From NCBI RefSeq assembly GCF_020181035.1, contig NZ_JAIQYY010000016.1:141008-205007 (forward strand): a stretch of 64,000 bases of DNA, in the 5' to 3' direction. The position numbers and the translations under genes were made by a program. Under the pieces are notes generated by a model. That model ran no database searches. It saw only the letters and a list, made by a program, of their open reading frames with translations, and was not told where the DNA came from. The stretch comes from Streptomyces sp. CoH27. GTDB taxonomy: Bacteria > Actinomycetota > Actinomycetes > Streptomycetales > Streptomycetaceae. Positions 32,388 through 42,080 of the stretch are shown one piece after another (position 1 is the stretch's first letter; each line of letters opens with the position of its first letter).

Positions 32388-33272
32388 TCACACGTCCCGC
32401 TTCTGCAGCAGCGCGAAGGCGCCGGCGTACGCGGCCGCCGTCAGGGCCAGCATGATCCACAGCGGGTCCCAGCCGGTCGGGCCGGAGCCGCTCAGGGTGT
32501 TGTCGTAGAAGACGCCCAGCTGGCTCGGGATGGAGTACTTGAACAGGAACTCCTGCACCGAGTGCAGCGAGGACGTGGCCATGAACAGCGCGATGACCAG
32601 CGGCGCGAGCACCGCGCCGATCATGATCGTGATGCCGCCGGCGGAGTGCCGGATCATCGAGCCGACGAGCAGCGAGAGCAGCCCGAGCAACGCGATGTAG
32701 AGGCTGACGCCGACGGTGTCCTTCAGCCAGTCACTCCCAGAGGGCGTGCGGGCGCCGGTGCCGCTCAGCATGGACGCGTGGATCATGCCGACGAAGGCGG
32801 ACGCGACCAGCGTGACGACGAAGGCCACGGTGAAGAACACGATCGACTTGGCTGCGAGGATCCGGGTCCGGCTCGGGCACGCGGTCATCGTCGTACGGAT
32901 CATGCCGGTGCCGTACTCCGAGGCCGTGGTCAGCACGCCGAGCGTGATGATGCACATGCTGCCGAGCAGCAGGCCGAAGAAGCCGAAGGTGAGCGGGTTC
33001 TGGCCGTCCATGTTGGAGCTGTCGGCGTGGGCCTTGACCAAGGCGCCGGTCAGCAGGCCGATGCCGACGACGAGCAGCACGAACACGCCGAGCGTCCACA
33101 TCGTCGACCGCACCGACTTGATCTTCGTCCACTCCGAGGCGAGCGCGTGCCCGAGGTGGGTGCGCACGACGGGGATCGGCGAGGTGTATCCGGGGTACGA
33201 CCCGCCGGGCGCCGCCTGCCATGCGGGCGCGGCGGCGGGGGCCTGCGGCATCGGGGGCTGGTGCGTGCTCAT
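32388..33272 (-). CDS. ABC-2 type permease
   Basis: 294 residues. A Pro/Ala-rich N-terminal tail (MSTHQPPMPQAPAAAPAW) is followed by about six membrane helices of an ABC-2 permease. The family motif EYGTGMIRTTM sits after the second helix. The ATG at 33272 overlaps the ATPase stop by four bases, so it is the partner of that ATPase. The substrate is unknown. Confidence 0.92.
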   Translation of the reverse strand: MSTHQPPMPQAPAAAPAWQAAPGGSYPGYTSPIPVVRTHLGHALASEWTKIKSVRSTMWTLGVFVLLVVGIGLLTGALVKAHADSSNMDGQNPLTFGFFGLLLGSMCIITLGVLTTASEYGTGMIRTTMTACPSRTRILAAKSIVFFTVAFVVTLVASAFVGMIHASMLSGTGARTPSGSDWLKDTVGVSLYIALLGLLSLLVGSMIRHSAGGITIMIGAVLAPLVIALFMATSSLHSVQEFLFKYSIPSQLGVFYDNTLSGSGPTGWDPLWIMLALTAAAYAGAFALLQKRDV

Positions 33273-34693
33273 CGGGCGTCCTCGGGCTTGGTCAGGTCGG
33301 CGGGTGCGGGTGCGGGAGCGGGGGTTCCGGCGGCGGGGGCCGGCGCCGGTGCCGGTGCCGGGGGAGCGGCGGGGGCTGCTGGGGCCGCGCCCGGTACCTG
33401 GCTCTGCGGAGGTTGAGGGGCGGCGACCGGCGGCTGGGCTTGCGGAGGCTGCGGGGCGGCGACCGGCGGCTGGCCCTGCGGAGCAGCCTGCGGGGCCGCC
33501 TGGGCGTACGGGTTGGCGGCCGGGGTTCCCGGGGCGCCGTACGGTCCCGGCTGGCCGGCGCCGTACGGGCCGGCGGGAGCCGCAGGACCCGCGCCCGGCG
33601 CCTGACCCGCACCCGCCACCTGGCCCGCCCCCGGCGCCTGGCCGACGCCGTACGGGCCGGAGACGGTGGGCTGGGGCGGCGGTGGGGCGTACCAGCCGGG
33701 CTGGCCCTGGCCGGGGACCGGCATGGGGGGCTGGGCGCCCGGCGGCAGCGGCTGCTGGAGGCCCGCCTTCTGGTCGACCGTGGAGCGGTAGTCCACGGCG
33801 GCCTGCGTCATCCGCATGTACGCCTCCTCCAGCGAGGCCTGGTGCGGCGACAGCTCCCAGAGGCGTACGTCCGCCTCGTGCGCCAGGTCGCTGATGCGGG
33901 GGAGCGGGAGGCCCGTCACCCGGAGCGCGCCGTCCTGTTCCGGCAGGACGTGGCCGCCCGCCTCGGTCAGGGCCGAGGTGAGCTTCTCGCGGAGCTGCGG
34001 CTCGGTGTCGGGGGTGCGGACGCGCGCGAAGTCGGCGGAGTTGGCCGAGATGAAGTCCTTCACGCTCATGTCGGCGAGCAGCTGACCGCGCCCGATCACG
34101 ATGAGGTGGTCGGCGGTCAGCGCCATCTCGCTCATGAGGTGCGAGGAGACGAAGACCGTACGGCCCTCCGCCGCGAGCGCCTTCATCAGGTTGCGGACCC
34201 AGAGGATGCCCTCGGGGTCGAGGCCGTTGACCGGCTCGTCGAAGAGGAGCACCTGCGGGTCGCCGAGCAGCGCGGCCGCGATACCGAGGCGCTGGCCCAT
34301 GCCGAGCGAGAAGCCCTTGGAGCGCTTCTTGGCCACGCCCTGGAGACCGACGACCCCGAGCACCTCGTCCACGCGCCGGGCCGGGATGCCCGACAGCTGC
34401 GCGAGGCTCAGCAGGTGGTTGCGCGCGGACCGCCCGCCGTGCACGGCCTTGGCGTCCAGCAACGCGCCGACCTGACGGGCCGCGTTGGGCAGTTTGCGGT
34501 AGGGGTAGCCGCCGATGGTCACCGTGCCGGACGACGGGTTGTCCAGCCCGAGGATCATCCGCATCGTCGTCGACTTGCCCGAGCCGTTCGGCCCGAGGAA
34601 GCCGGTCACGGCTCCGGGCCGCACCTGGAAGGAAAGGTTGTGCACGGCGGTCTTGTCGCCGTAGTGCTTCGTCAGGCCTACAGCCTCGATCAT
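33269..34693 (-). CDS. ABC ATPase with long Pro/Ala/Gln-rich tail
   Basis: 474 residues, about 160 more than usual. The ATPase domain is complete: Walker A GPNGSGKST, signature LGMGQRLGIA, Walker B LLFDEPVNGLD, switch His in VSSHLM. After about residue 310 the protein becomes low-complexity (GYPGVGQAPGAG-like and QPPVAAPQPPQ repeats), ending LTKPEDAR. The start MIEAVGLTKHYG at 34693 is chosen by family alignment; a GTG three codons upstream is possible. It is a close paralogue of the ATPase at 35616-36569, pointing to tandem duplication. Confidence 0.92.
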   Translation of the reverse strand: MIEAVGLTKHYGDKTAVHNLSFQVRPGAVTGFLGPNGSGKSTTMRMILGLDNPSSGTVTIGGYPYRKLPNAARQVGALLDAKAVHGGRSARNHLLSLAQLSGIPARRVDEVLGVVGLQGVAKKRSKGFSLGMGQRLGIAAALLGDPQVLLFDEPVNGLDPEGILWVRNLMKALAAEGRTVFVSSHLMSEMALTADHLIVIGRGQLLADMSVKDFISANSADFARVRTPDTEPQLREKLTSALTEAGGHVLPEQDGALRVTGLPLPRISDLAHEADVRLWELSPHQASLEEAYMRMTQAAVDYRSTVDQKAGLQQPLPPGAQPPMPVPGQGQPGWYAPPPPQPTVSGPYGVGQAPGAGQVAGAGQAPGAGPAAPAGPYGAGQPGPYGAPGTPAANPYAQAAPQAAPQGQPPVAAPQPPQAQPPVAAPQPPQSQVPGAAPAAPAAPPAPAPAPAPAAGTPAPAPAPADLTKPEDAR

Positions 34694-34838
34694 GCTCCGC
34701 ACCCATCAAAAGGTTCAGGACAGCAGGGCACCCACGCCCCCGTAAGGGTTAGGAGGATATCGAGTGGCTGACGGTTCCGCCCAAAAGAAAGTAAAGCCCA
34801 GGCGTTACGCAGCGTAGGGAATCCGTCTACTGAGCGTC

Positions 34839-35612
34839 CTATTGGGCGTCCCGGCGCTTCAGCAGCACATACCCGCCGGCCAGCGCGGCGATCACCCACA
34901 GCACCATGATCCCGAGCCCGCCCCACGGCCCGTACGGCCGGTCGTCGCCGATCCTCGGCACCACCTCCATGATCCGGCTGCCCGCCTGGTCCGGCAGGAA
35001 CCGGCCGATCTTCTTCGTCGCGTCGACGTTGCCGAGGATGGTGGAGATCAGGAAGAAGAACGGCATCAGGATGCCGAGCGAGAGCATCGGCGAGCGCAGC
35101 ATCGCGGCGACCCCCATGGAGAACACCGCGATCAGCGTCATGTACAGCCCGCCGCCGACCACCGCGCGCAGTACCCCGGGGTCCCCGAGGTGCGCCCGGT
35201 ACGGCCCGAGCATCGCCTGCCCGAGGAAGAACGCGGCGAAGCTCGTCGCCATGCCCACGACCAGCGCGAGCGCGGCGGCCACCGCGACCTTGCTGAACAG
35301 GAAGGTGCCCCGGCGCGGCACGGCGGCCAGCGAGACCCGGATCATGCCGGTGCTGTACTCGTTCGACACGACCAGCACCCCGAACACGATCACGGCGAGC
35401 TGGCCCAGCGTCATGCCCGCGAAGCTGACGCGGGTGGGGTCGAAGGAGAGCCGGTCCTGGACCGGCATCCGGTCGAACTGGCTCCTCGACAGCGCGGAGA
35501 TGAGCATCCCGAGCGCGATCGTGACCACCACCGCCAGCGACAGTGTCCACACCGTCGACGCCACCGACCGGATCTTCGTCCACTCCGACTGGATCACCCG
35601 TACGGCCGTCAT
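34839..35612 (-). CDS. ABC-2 type permease
   Basis: 257 residues, six predicted membrane helices, N terminus MTAVRVIQSEWTKIRSVAST as in the family, and NEYSTGMIRVSLA after helix two. It starts three bases after the stop of its ATPase gene. Paralogous to the permease at 32388-33272 but without the Pro-rich N-terminal tail. Confidence 0.93.
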   Translation of the reverse strand: MTAVRVIQSEWTKIRSVASTVWTLSLAVVVTIALGMLISALSRSQFDRMPVQDRLSFDPTRVSFAGMTLGQLAVIVFGVLVVSNEYSTGMIRVSLAAVPRRGTFLFSKVAVAAALALVVGMATSFAAFFLGQAMLGPYRAHLGDPGVLRAVVGGGLYMTLIAVFSMGVAAMLRSPMLSLGILMPFFFLISTILGNVDATKKIGRFLPDQAGSRIMEVVPRIGDDRPYGPWGGLGIMVLWVIAALAGGYVLLKRRDAQ

Positions 35613-35615
35613 GGC

Positions 35616-36569
35616 TCACACCCCCTTCCAGTCGGCGCCCCAGTCCTGCGGGGCGGGGCCCGGGCCGGCCTGCGCGTGGTACTCCACCGTCTCCGCCGTG
35701 AGCCGCATGAACGCCTCCTCCAGCGAGGCCTGCTGGATGCTCAGCTCGTGCAGCACGATCCCGTGCCGCGCCGCCAGCTCGCCGATCTGCTCCGCCTTGC
35801 CGCCGTCCACCTCCAGCGCGCCTCCGCCCGCCTCGACGACGGTGATCCCGGCCTCGTGCAGGATGTCCAGCAGCTCTTCCCGCTGGGGCGAGCGGATCCG
35901 CACGTACGACCGTGAGTTCTGCCGGATGAACTCGGCCATGGAGGTGTCCGCGAGCAGCCGTCCCTGCCCGATGACCACGAGGTGATCGGCGGTCAGCGCC
36001 ATCTCGCTCATCAGATGGCTCGAAACGAACACGGTCCGGCCCTGTGCGGCCAGCGACTTCATCAGGTTCCGGATCCAGTGGATGCCCTCGGGGTCGAGCC
36101 CGTTGACCGGCTCGTCGAACATCAGGATCCGCGGGTCGCCGAGCAGCGCCGCGGCGATACCGAGCCGCTGCCCCATGCCGTACGAGAATCCCTTGGCCTT
36201 CTTCCTCGCCACGGCCGTGAGCCCCACGGTCTCCAGCACCTCACCCACCCGGTGCTTCGGGATCCCGTTGCTCTGCGCGAGACAGAGGAGATGGTTGTAG
36301 GCGCTCCGGCCGCCGTGCACGGCCTTCGCGTCCAGCAGCGCCCCGATGTACGTCAGCGGGTCCGCCAGCTGGTCGTAGTGCTTGCCGTCGATCCGGACAT
36401 CGCCGGCGGTGGGGTGGTCCAGCCCGAGGATCATCCGCATCGTGGTGGACTTCCCGGCCCCGTTGGGCCCGAGGAACCCGGTCACGATGCCCGGCCGGAC
36501 GGCGAAGGTGAGCCCGTCGACGGCCAGCTTCTCGCCGTACCGCTTGGTCAGGCCCGCCAGCTCGATCAT
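35616..36569 (-). CDS. ABC transporter ATPase
   Basis: 317 residues, the normal family length. Walker A GPNGAGKST, signature YGMGQRLGIA, Walker B LMFDEPVNGLD and switch VSSHLM are all intact. The C-terminal domain (EELLDILHEAG, LHELSIQQASLEEAF) is that of DrrA/CcmA-like exporters. It heads the first of two tandem ABC operons. Substrate unknown. Confidence 0.94.
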   Translation of the reverse strand: MIELAGLTKRYGEKLAVDGLTFAVRPGIVTGFLGPNGAGKSTTMRMILGLDHPTAGDVRIDGKHYDQLADPLTYIGALLDAKAVHGGRSAYNHLLCLAQSNGIPKHRVGEVLETVGLTAVARKKAKGFSYGMGQRLGIAAALLGDPRILMFDEPVNGLDPEGIHWIRNLMKSLAAQGRTVFVSSHLMSEMALTADHLVVIGQGRLLADTSMAEFIRQNSRSYVRIRSPQREELLDILHEAGITVVEAGGGALEVDGGKAEQIGELAARHGIVLHELSIQQASLEEAFMRLTAETVEYHAQAGPGPAPQDWGADWKGV

Positions 36570-36588
36570 GCGGCCACGCTAAGACGAG

Positions 36589-36626
36589 CCGAAGCCCCCT
36601 GCCACCGGAGTGGAAGAGGGCTTCGG
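36589..36626 (-). terminator. Terminator after filP
   Basis: CCGAAGCCCCCT (36589-36600) and AGAGGGCTTCGG (36615-36626) pair with one mismatch, 29 bases past the filP stop and before the ABC operon. Confidence 0.7.
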
Positions 36627-36654
36627 TCTCTTCAGCGACCGTCGAGCACAGGTG

Positions 36655-37590
36655 TCACCGGGTCTGCTGCGCCGGCACCCCACGAGAGATGGGCTCGTCG
36701 TCGGTCGTGGTCCCCGCGGCAGCGACCGCCGCGCCGGTCAGCGTCGCCAGCATCTCGCGCACGTTCGTCAGCTGGGCGTTGATGCTGTCGCGGCGGTTGG
36801 TCAGCGCGGCGAGCTCGCGCTCGGATTCCGAGCGGATGCGGTCGGCCTTGGCGTTGGCGTCGGCCACGATGTCCTCGGCCTGGCGCTGGGCCGTCTCCAC
36901 CGTCTGGCGGGCGCGGCGCTCGGCGTCGGTGCGCAGCTTCTCCGCCTCCAGGCGCAGCTGCTCGGCGCGGTGCTCGATCTCCGCCAGCCGCTTCTCGGCC
37001 TTCTGCTGACGCGAGGCCAGGTCGCGCTCGGACTGCTCGCGGCGCTTGGCCAGGTTCGTCTCGAAGTCGGCGGCGGCCTGCGCGGCCTTGGCGCGGGTCT
37101 CCTCGAAGAGGGCGTCCGCCTCCTCGCGCTTGGACTGCGCGTCCTTCTGCGCCTCGGCACGCAGCTGGGAGGCGTCGGCCTTGGCCTTCTCGACGATCCG
37201 GACGCCCTCGTCCTCGGCCTTGGCCTTGCGCTCGGCGGCGTAGGACTCGGCGTCGTTGCGGACCTGCTGGGCCGCCGACTCGGCGAGGTCGCGGTGCTGT
37301 TCGGCCGCCCGCCGGGCCTCCTCACGCAGCTCCTTGGCCTCTTCCTCGGCCAGGCGCAGGATCTTCTCGACCCGCGCGCCGAGACCCGCGTACGACGGCT
37401 CGGCGTCGGTGACCTGGGCCTGGGCGTTCTGCGTTTCGAGGTGGAGCTCCTCGATGCGCTTCTCCAGGGCGGTGATCCGGGCGAGAGCGCTGTCACGGTC
37501 GGAGACGAGCTTGGAGATACGTTCGTCCACCTGAGCGCGGTCGTACCCACGCCGCACAAGCTCGAAGCCGTAGGGGGAAGTGTCGCTCAT
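36655..37590 (-). CDS. filP: FilP, intermediate-filament-like coiled-coil protein
   Basis: 311 residues, matching the known length of about 310. FilP polymerises below the hyphal tip and stiffens the cell, working with DivIVA and Scy. The N terminus MSDTSPYGFELVRRGYDRAQ is DivIVA-like. Residues about 20-280 are an almost unbroken Ala/Glu/Arg-rich coiled coil (EEAKELREEARRAAEQHRDL), and the tail is short and polar. It lies directly downstream of scy in the same orientation, as in S. coelicolor, with 183 bases between them. Confidence 0.95.
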   Translation of the reverse strand: MSDTSPYGFELVRRGYDRAQVDERISKLVSDRDSALARITALEKRIEELHLETQNAQAQVTDAEPSYAGLGARVEKILRLAEEEAKELREEARRAAEQHRDLAESAAQQVRNDAESYAAERKAKAEDEGVRIVEKAKADASQLRAEAQKDAQSKREEADALFEETRAKAAQAAADFETNLAKRREQSERDLASRQQKAEKRLAEIEHRAEQLRLEAEKLRTDAERRARQTVETAQRQAEDIVADANAKADRIRSESERELAALTNRRDSINAQLTNVREMLATLTGAAVAAAGTTTDDEPISRGVPAQQTR

Positions 37591-37773
37591 GGGGTTCCTG
37601 TCGAATGAGACCGGTGAGGTGATAGGTGGAATCCTAGGGGCCGAAGCGGTGTGTCATCACGCGGATACGTGTTTGATCTGGAGAATGAGACCCCTTTTGG
37701 GTGGCTGACGGCCGGACGGCTGGCCAAGGACTCGGGCAAAGCCCCCAGACGTTACCGGAACGCCGCGCTCCCG

Positions 37774-40700
37774 TTACCCGTCTGACGGCTTGCCACCCGA
37801 ACGAGGGGCGCCGACCGTCGCACCCGCCTTGACTCCGCCGTCCTTGCCGGCCGAGGGGGCCTCGAAGGACTCCAATGCCTCCAGCACGTCCTGGACACGG
37901 GAGATCTCGGCGTTGATGTCCTCGCGCCGGCGCACCAGGATCTCCAGCTCGCGCTTGCCCTCCTCGACCGTGCGCCGGGCCTCCCGGATCGCCTCGGCCT
38001 TCAGCTCCTCGGCCTCCTTGACCAGGCTGGCCTTCTTCTGCTCGGCCTCCTTCAGGAGCCCCTCCGCCTTCTTGACGGCGGCGATACGCACCTTGCCCGC
38101 CTCGGAGTTGGCGTCCGACACCAGCTCCTTGGCCTTGGCCTCGGCCTTGGCCAGCTGCTCCTCGGCGGCCTTGATGAGCGCGTCGCAGCGGTCGCCGGTG
38201 GACTTCATCGTCTCGGCCACCTCGCGGCGGGCCCGCTCGTGCAGTTCCTCGATCTCGGTCGTGATGCGGTCGCGCAGCTCCTCCGCGCGCTCCCTTATCG
38301 CGGTCGCGTCCCGGCGGGCGCCCACCAGCAGCTCGTCCGCGTCCGTCCGGGCCTTCTCCACCCGGGAGTTGCCCTCGACGGTCGCCTCGGAGACGATCCG
38401 CTCGGCCTCGCTGCGGGCCGCGCCCACCATCGTGTCGGCCTGCGCCTCCGCGTCCGCCGTCGTCTTCAGCGCCTGCTCCTGCGCCTCGGTGAGCAGCTTG
38501 TCGACCTCGGCCGTGGTCTCCGTGATGAGCGTGTCGACCTGCTCGGCCGCCTCCGAACGCCGCTTGTTGGCCTCCTTGCGAGCCTCGTCCAGGGTCCGCT
38601 CGGCCTCCTCGCGCGCGGAGCTGACGAGCCGTTCGGCCGCCGCCTCCGCGTCCGCCCGGAGCTGCTCGGACTCGGCCCGCATCCGCTCGGCGTGCTGCTG
38701 GGCCGAGCCGACCGTCTCGGCGGCCTCGGCGCGCAGCCGCTCCGCCTCGTCGGTGGCCTCTCTGACCAGCTGCTCGGCGTTCGCCACCGCCTCCGCACGG
38801 ACCCGCTCGGCCTCGGCGGCCGTCTCGTTCTGGAGCCGCTCGGCCTCGTTGCGGGCCTCGGTGATGAGGGTGTCGGCCTGGGTGGCCGCGTCGGAGCGGA
38901 TGCGGTTGGCGTCCTCGCGGGCCTCCGCGCGGGCGCGGGCCGCCGCCTCGCCGGCCTCGGCGAGCGTCTCCGACGCCTCCGTACGGATCCGCTCCGCCTC
39001 CGCGGCCGTCTCCGACTGGAGCCGCTCGGCCTCGGCGAGCGCCTCCGTGCGCACCCGGTCGGCCTCCGCGATCGTCTCGTTCTGGAGCCGCTCAGCCTCG
39101 CTCCGGGCCTCGGTGATGAGGGTGTCGGCCTGGGTGGCCGCGTCGGAGCGGATGCGGTTGGCGTCCTCGCGGGCGTCCGCCCGGGTACGGGCCGCCGCCT
39201 GGTCGGCCTCGGCGAGCGCGTCGGAGGCCTCGGTGCGCACCCGCTGGGCGTACTCGCCCGCATCCGCGCGCAGCCGCTCGGACTCGGCGATCGCCTCCGC
39301 GACCGTACGCTCGGCCAGCGCCTTGGCGGCCTCCGTCTCCTCGGCCGTCTCGCGGCGGATACGACTCGCGTCCTCGCTCGCCCGCTCGCGCTCGGCGTAG
39401 GCGTCGGCGCGGACCCGGTCCGCCTCCTCCTCGGCCTCCCGCCTGGTGCGGTCCGCCGCGTGTTCGGCGGCCGAGCGCAGCCCGGCGATCTCCTCCTGCG
39501 CCTGCTCGTGCAGCCCGGCGACCGAGTCCCGCACCTGCTGGGCGTGCTGCTCGGCGGCGGAGACCATCTCGCCGGCGCGCCGGTCGGCCTCCTCCACCAG
39601 CCGGATCGCCTCGGCCTGCGCGTCCTCGACCCGCTTGCGGGCGGAGGCCAGCAGCTCCTCGCTCTGCTCGCGGGCCCGCAGCCGCTCCTGGTCGGCTTCC
39701 TCGCGGGCGGAGCCCAGGGTCTCCTCGGCCTCGCGACGGCGCCGGACGGCCTCCTCCTGCGCGGCGGCCAGCGTCTCGGACGCCTCGGCGGCGAGCCGCT
39801 CGGCGGCGGCCTGCGCCTCCGCGCGCACCCGGTCGGCGGTCTCCTGCGCCTCGGTCCTCAGCCGCTCGGCCTCGGCGGCGGCCTCGGAACGCAGCCGTAC
39901 GGCGACGGACTCACCCTCGGCGCGGGAGGCGGACGCGTCGGCCGCGGCCTCGGTGCGCAGCCGGTCGGCCTCCTCGGCGGCCTGCTGCTGGAGCATGCGG
40001 ATCCGCTCGGCGGCCTCCGCGCGCAGCCGCTCGGACTCCTCCGAGGTCTCCCGGCGGATCCGCGCAGCCTCCTCGCGGGCCTCGGCCAGCGCCTGCTCGG
40101 CCGACGCGAGCCGCTCCTGCGCCTCGGTCTGCAGCCGGGTCAGCTCACCGGCGGCCTCGGCGCGGCGGGCCTCTATGGCGCGCTCGGTCTCCTCGCGCAG
40201 CTCGCGCGCGGCGGTCTCGGCGGCCGTACGGACCGTCTCGGCCTGCTCCTCGGCCTCGGTGCGCAGCCGCTCGGCCTCCGCACGGCCGCGCTCCAGGGTC
40301 TCGTCGGCCTGCCGGCGCAAGCTCGTGGCCCGCTCGATGGCCTCGGTGCGGACCTTCTCGCTGTCCGCGGTCGCGCTCTTACGCAGCTCGTCCGCATCCG
40401 CCTTGGCCTTGGCCAGCAGCTCCTCGGCGGACTTGGCGCCCTCCTCGATCTGCGCGACCGCCTCGCGGCGGGCCTCGGCACGGATCGACTCGCCCTCGGC
40501 GACCGCGTCGGCGCGCAGCTGTTCGGCCTCGCCGCGCAGCCGGCGGGCCTCCTCCTGCAGCTCGACCGTCTTGGCGCGGTACTCCTTGGTGTCGTCCTTC
40601 GCCGCGCCCTTGAGCTGCTCGGCGATGTCGTGCGCCTCGGCGCGCAGCCGGTCCGCCTCGGCCTCGGCCTCGGTGCGGATCCGCTCGGCCTCCTCGGCGG

Positions 40701-41874
40701 CGGCCTTGGTGGTGTTCTTGGCCTCCTCCGAGGCCTTGTTGAGGACGTCCTCGGCGGTCTTGGCCGCCTTGCCCAGCTGGGTCGCCGTCTCCTCGGCGGT
40801 GATCGTACGGGCCTTCTCGCCGGCCTCGGTGACGATCTTCTCGGCCTCGGCGCGGGCGTCCGCGACCAGCTGCTCGGCCTCGGACCGGGTGGTCTCGGCC
40901 TCCTTGGTGGCCTCCTCGACCAGCCGGGCGACCTGCTCCTTCGCCGTACGCGTGCGTGCCTCGCCCGCCGCCTCGGCACTCGACAGGGTCTTGGCGGCGG
41001 CCTGCTCGGCCTCGCTGACCAGCTTCTCCGCCTCGGCCTGCGCCTTGCGCAGCGCTTCCTCGGCCGCCGCCATCCGCTCCTCGGCGGCCCGGCTCAGCTC
41101 GGCGGCCTGCCGGCGGGCGGCGTCCGACTCGCTCGCGGTGCTGGTGCGCAGCTGCTCGGCGTGGTCGGTGGCCTCCTGGGCCTGCGTGGACGCCGCGTTC
41201 AGCAGCCGCTCGGCGTCCGTACGGGCCCGGCGCAGGATCTGCTCGGCCTCCGCGCGCGCCGCCTCGGCGTCGTTCTGCAGCCGCTGCCGGGCCTCCTCGG
41301 TCAGCCGCTCGGCCTCCGCGCGGGCGGCGGCCATCGCCTGCTCGGCCTCCGCGCGGGACTCGTCGAGGAGCCGGCGGGCCTGCGACTCGGTGCGGGCACG
41401 CAGCTGCTCGGCCCACGCCACGTTCTCGTTGACGTGCGACTCGACCGTGGCGCGGCGCTCGGCCAGCTCCTGGTCGAGCTGCTGGCGCCGGTTCACCGCC
41501 TCCTGGTGCAGCTCGGCCTGGAGCCGGGCGGCCTGCTCGGCGTGCTCCTGGAGGATCCGCTGGGTCTGCGCCCGGGCCTCCGCGGCCATCCGCTCCGCGT
41601 CCTGGCGCAGCTGGTCGGCCTGGATCTGGGCATTACGCAGCAACTGCTCGGCCTGGTAGCCGATGTCACCGCCGTCGAAGGCGGGCCGGGTCATGAGGGT
41701 GCGGCGCGCCTCGTGCAGCTTGGCGCGCAGCACCTCGACCTGGTAGCCGAGGTCCTCGGCGTGCTGGATCGCCTTCTCCCGCTCGGTCCTCAGCCGCTTC
41801 ATCTCGGCCTCGAACCGAGAGAGGTGGTCGACGTCAGCCGCCGGCTCTCGCTCCTGGCTCTCGTAGCCCCGCAC
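37774..41874 (-). CDS. scy: Scy, polarisome coiled-coil organiser
   Basis: 1366 residues; the S. coelicolor protein is about 1326. Scy assembles the tip-organising centre, recruiting DivIVA and FilP and setting hyphal branching. The start VRGYESQEREPAADVDHLSR (GTG at 41874) matches the family; the frame is open upstream but unrelated. A short DivIVA-like head (EDLGYQVEVLRAKLHEARR) is followed by more than 1200 residues of coiled coil rich in AEAERLRTEA-type repeats, for which a 51-residue periodicity is described in this family. The C-terminal end is DVLEALESFEAPSAG. An 84-residue internal duplication is annotated separately and could explain much of the extra length. Confidence 0.95.
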   Translation of the reverse strand: MRGYESQEREPAADVDHLSRFEAEMKRLRTEREKAIQHAEDLGYQVEVLRAKLHEARRTLMTRPAFDGGDIGYQAEQLLRNAQIQADQLRQDAERMAAEARAQTQRILQEHAEQAARLQAELHQEAVNRRQQLDQELAERRATVESHVNENVAWAEQLRARTESQARRLLDESRAEAEQAMAAARAEAERLTEEARQRLQNDAEAARAEAEQILRRARTDAERLLNAASTQAQEATDHAEQLRTSTASESDAARRQAAELSRAAEERMAAAEEALRKAQAEAEKLVSEAEQAAAKTLSSAEAAGEARTRTAKEQVARLVEEATKEAETTRSEAEQLVADARAEAEKIVTEAGEKARTITAEETATQLGKAAKTAEDVLNKASEEAKNTTKAAAEEAERIRTEAEAEADRLRAEAHDIAEQLKGAAKDDTKEYRAKTVELQEEARRLRGEAEQLRADAVAEGESIRAEARREAVAQIEEGAKSAEELLAKAKADADELRKSATADSEKVRTEAIERATSLRRQADETLERGRAEAERLRTEAEEQAETVRTAAETAARELREETERAIEARRAEAAGELTRLQTEAQERLASAEQALAEAREEAARIRRETSEESERLRAEAAERIRMLQQQAAEEADRLRTEAAADASASRAEGESVAVRLRSEAAAEAERLRTEAQETADRVRAEAQAAAERLAAEASETLAAAQEEAVRRRREAEETLGSAREEADQERLRAREQSEELLASARKRVEDAQAEAIRLVEEADRRAGEMVSAAEQHAQQVRDSVAGLHEQAQEEIAGLRSAAEHAADRTRREAEEEADRVRADAYAERERASEDASRIRRETAEETEAAKALAERTVAEAIAESERLRADAGEYAQRVRTEASDALAEADQAAARTRADAREDANRIRSDAATQADTLITEARSEAERLQNETIAEADRVRTEALAEAERLQSETAAEAERIRTEASETLAEAGEAAARARAEAREDANRIRSDAATQADTLITEARNEAERLQNETAAEAERVRAEAVANAEQLVREATDEAERLRAEAAETVGSAQQHAERMRAESEQLRADAEAAAERLVSSAREEAERTLDEARKEANKRRSEAAEQVDTLITETTAEVDKLLTEAQEQALKTTADAEAQADTMVGAARSEAERIVSEATVEGNSRVEKARTDADELLVGARRDATAIRERAEELRDRITTEIEELHERARREVAETMKSTGDRCDALIKAAEEQLAKAEAKAKELVSDANSEAGKVRIAAVKKAEGLLKEAEQKKASLVKEAEELKAEAIREARRTVEEGKRELEILVRRREDINAEISRVQDVLEALESFEAPSAGKDGGVKAGATVGAPRSGGKPSDG
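38831..39173 (-). repeat. 252-bp internal duplication in scy
   Basis: The segment 38831-38921 recurs almost unchanged at 39083-39173, an offset of 252 bases (84 codons). Both encode REDANRIRSDAATQADTLIT. The near identity in DNA as well as protein points to a recent in-frame duplication within the rod. Confidence 0.8.
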
Positions 41875-42080
41875 TGCGCGGTCCCATCCGTCCCCTGGTC
41901 GGCTTCTACAACGAGCCCCGTCCATCCGCCGAACGGGGCCCCCGGGGAATGGTGTCAGACTGGCGGCGGAGCACGGGCTGCTGCCCCGACGCTCGTCCCC
42001 CGAAACCCGGACCCCGGCATACGGTCGCCCTGGGATGAGCGACGACCGCCCCCAACCCTACCGGCCCTTATGTACGGGGG

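Noticed and set aside
32388..34709. A single fused ABC ATPase-permease reading frame
   Set aside because: The permease frame extends over the ATPase gene only as an alternate frame. The real ATPase is in another frame and the two genes overlap by four bases (ATGA).
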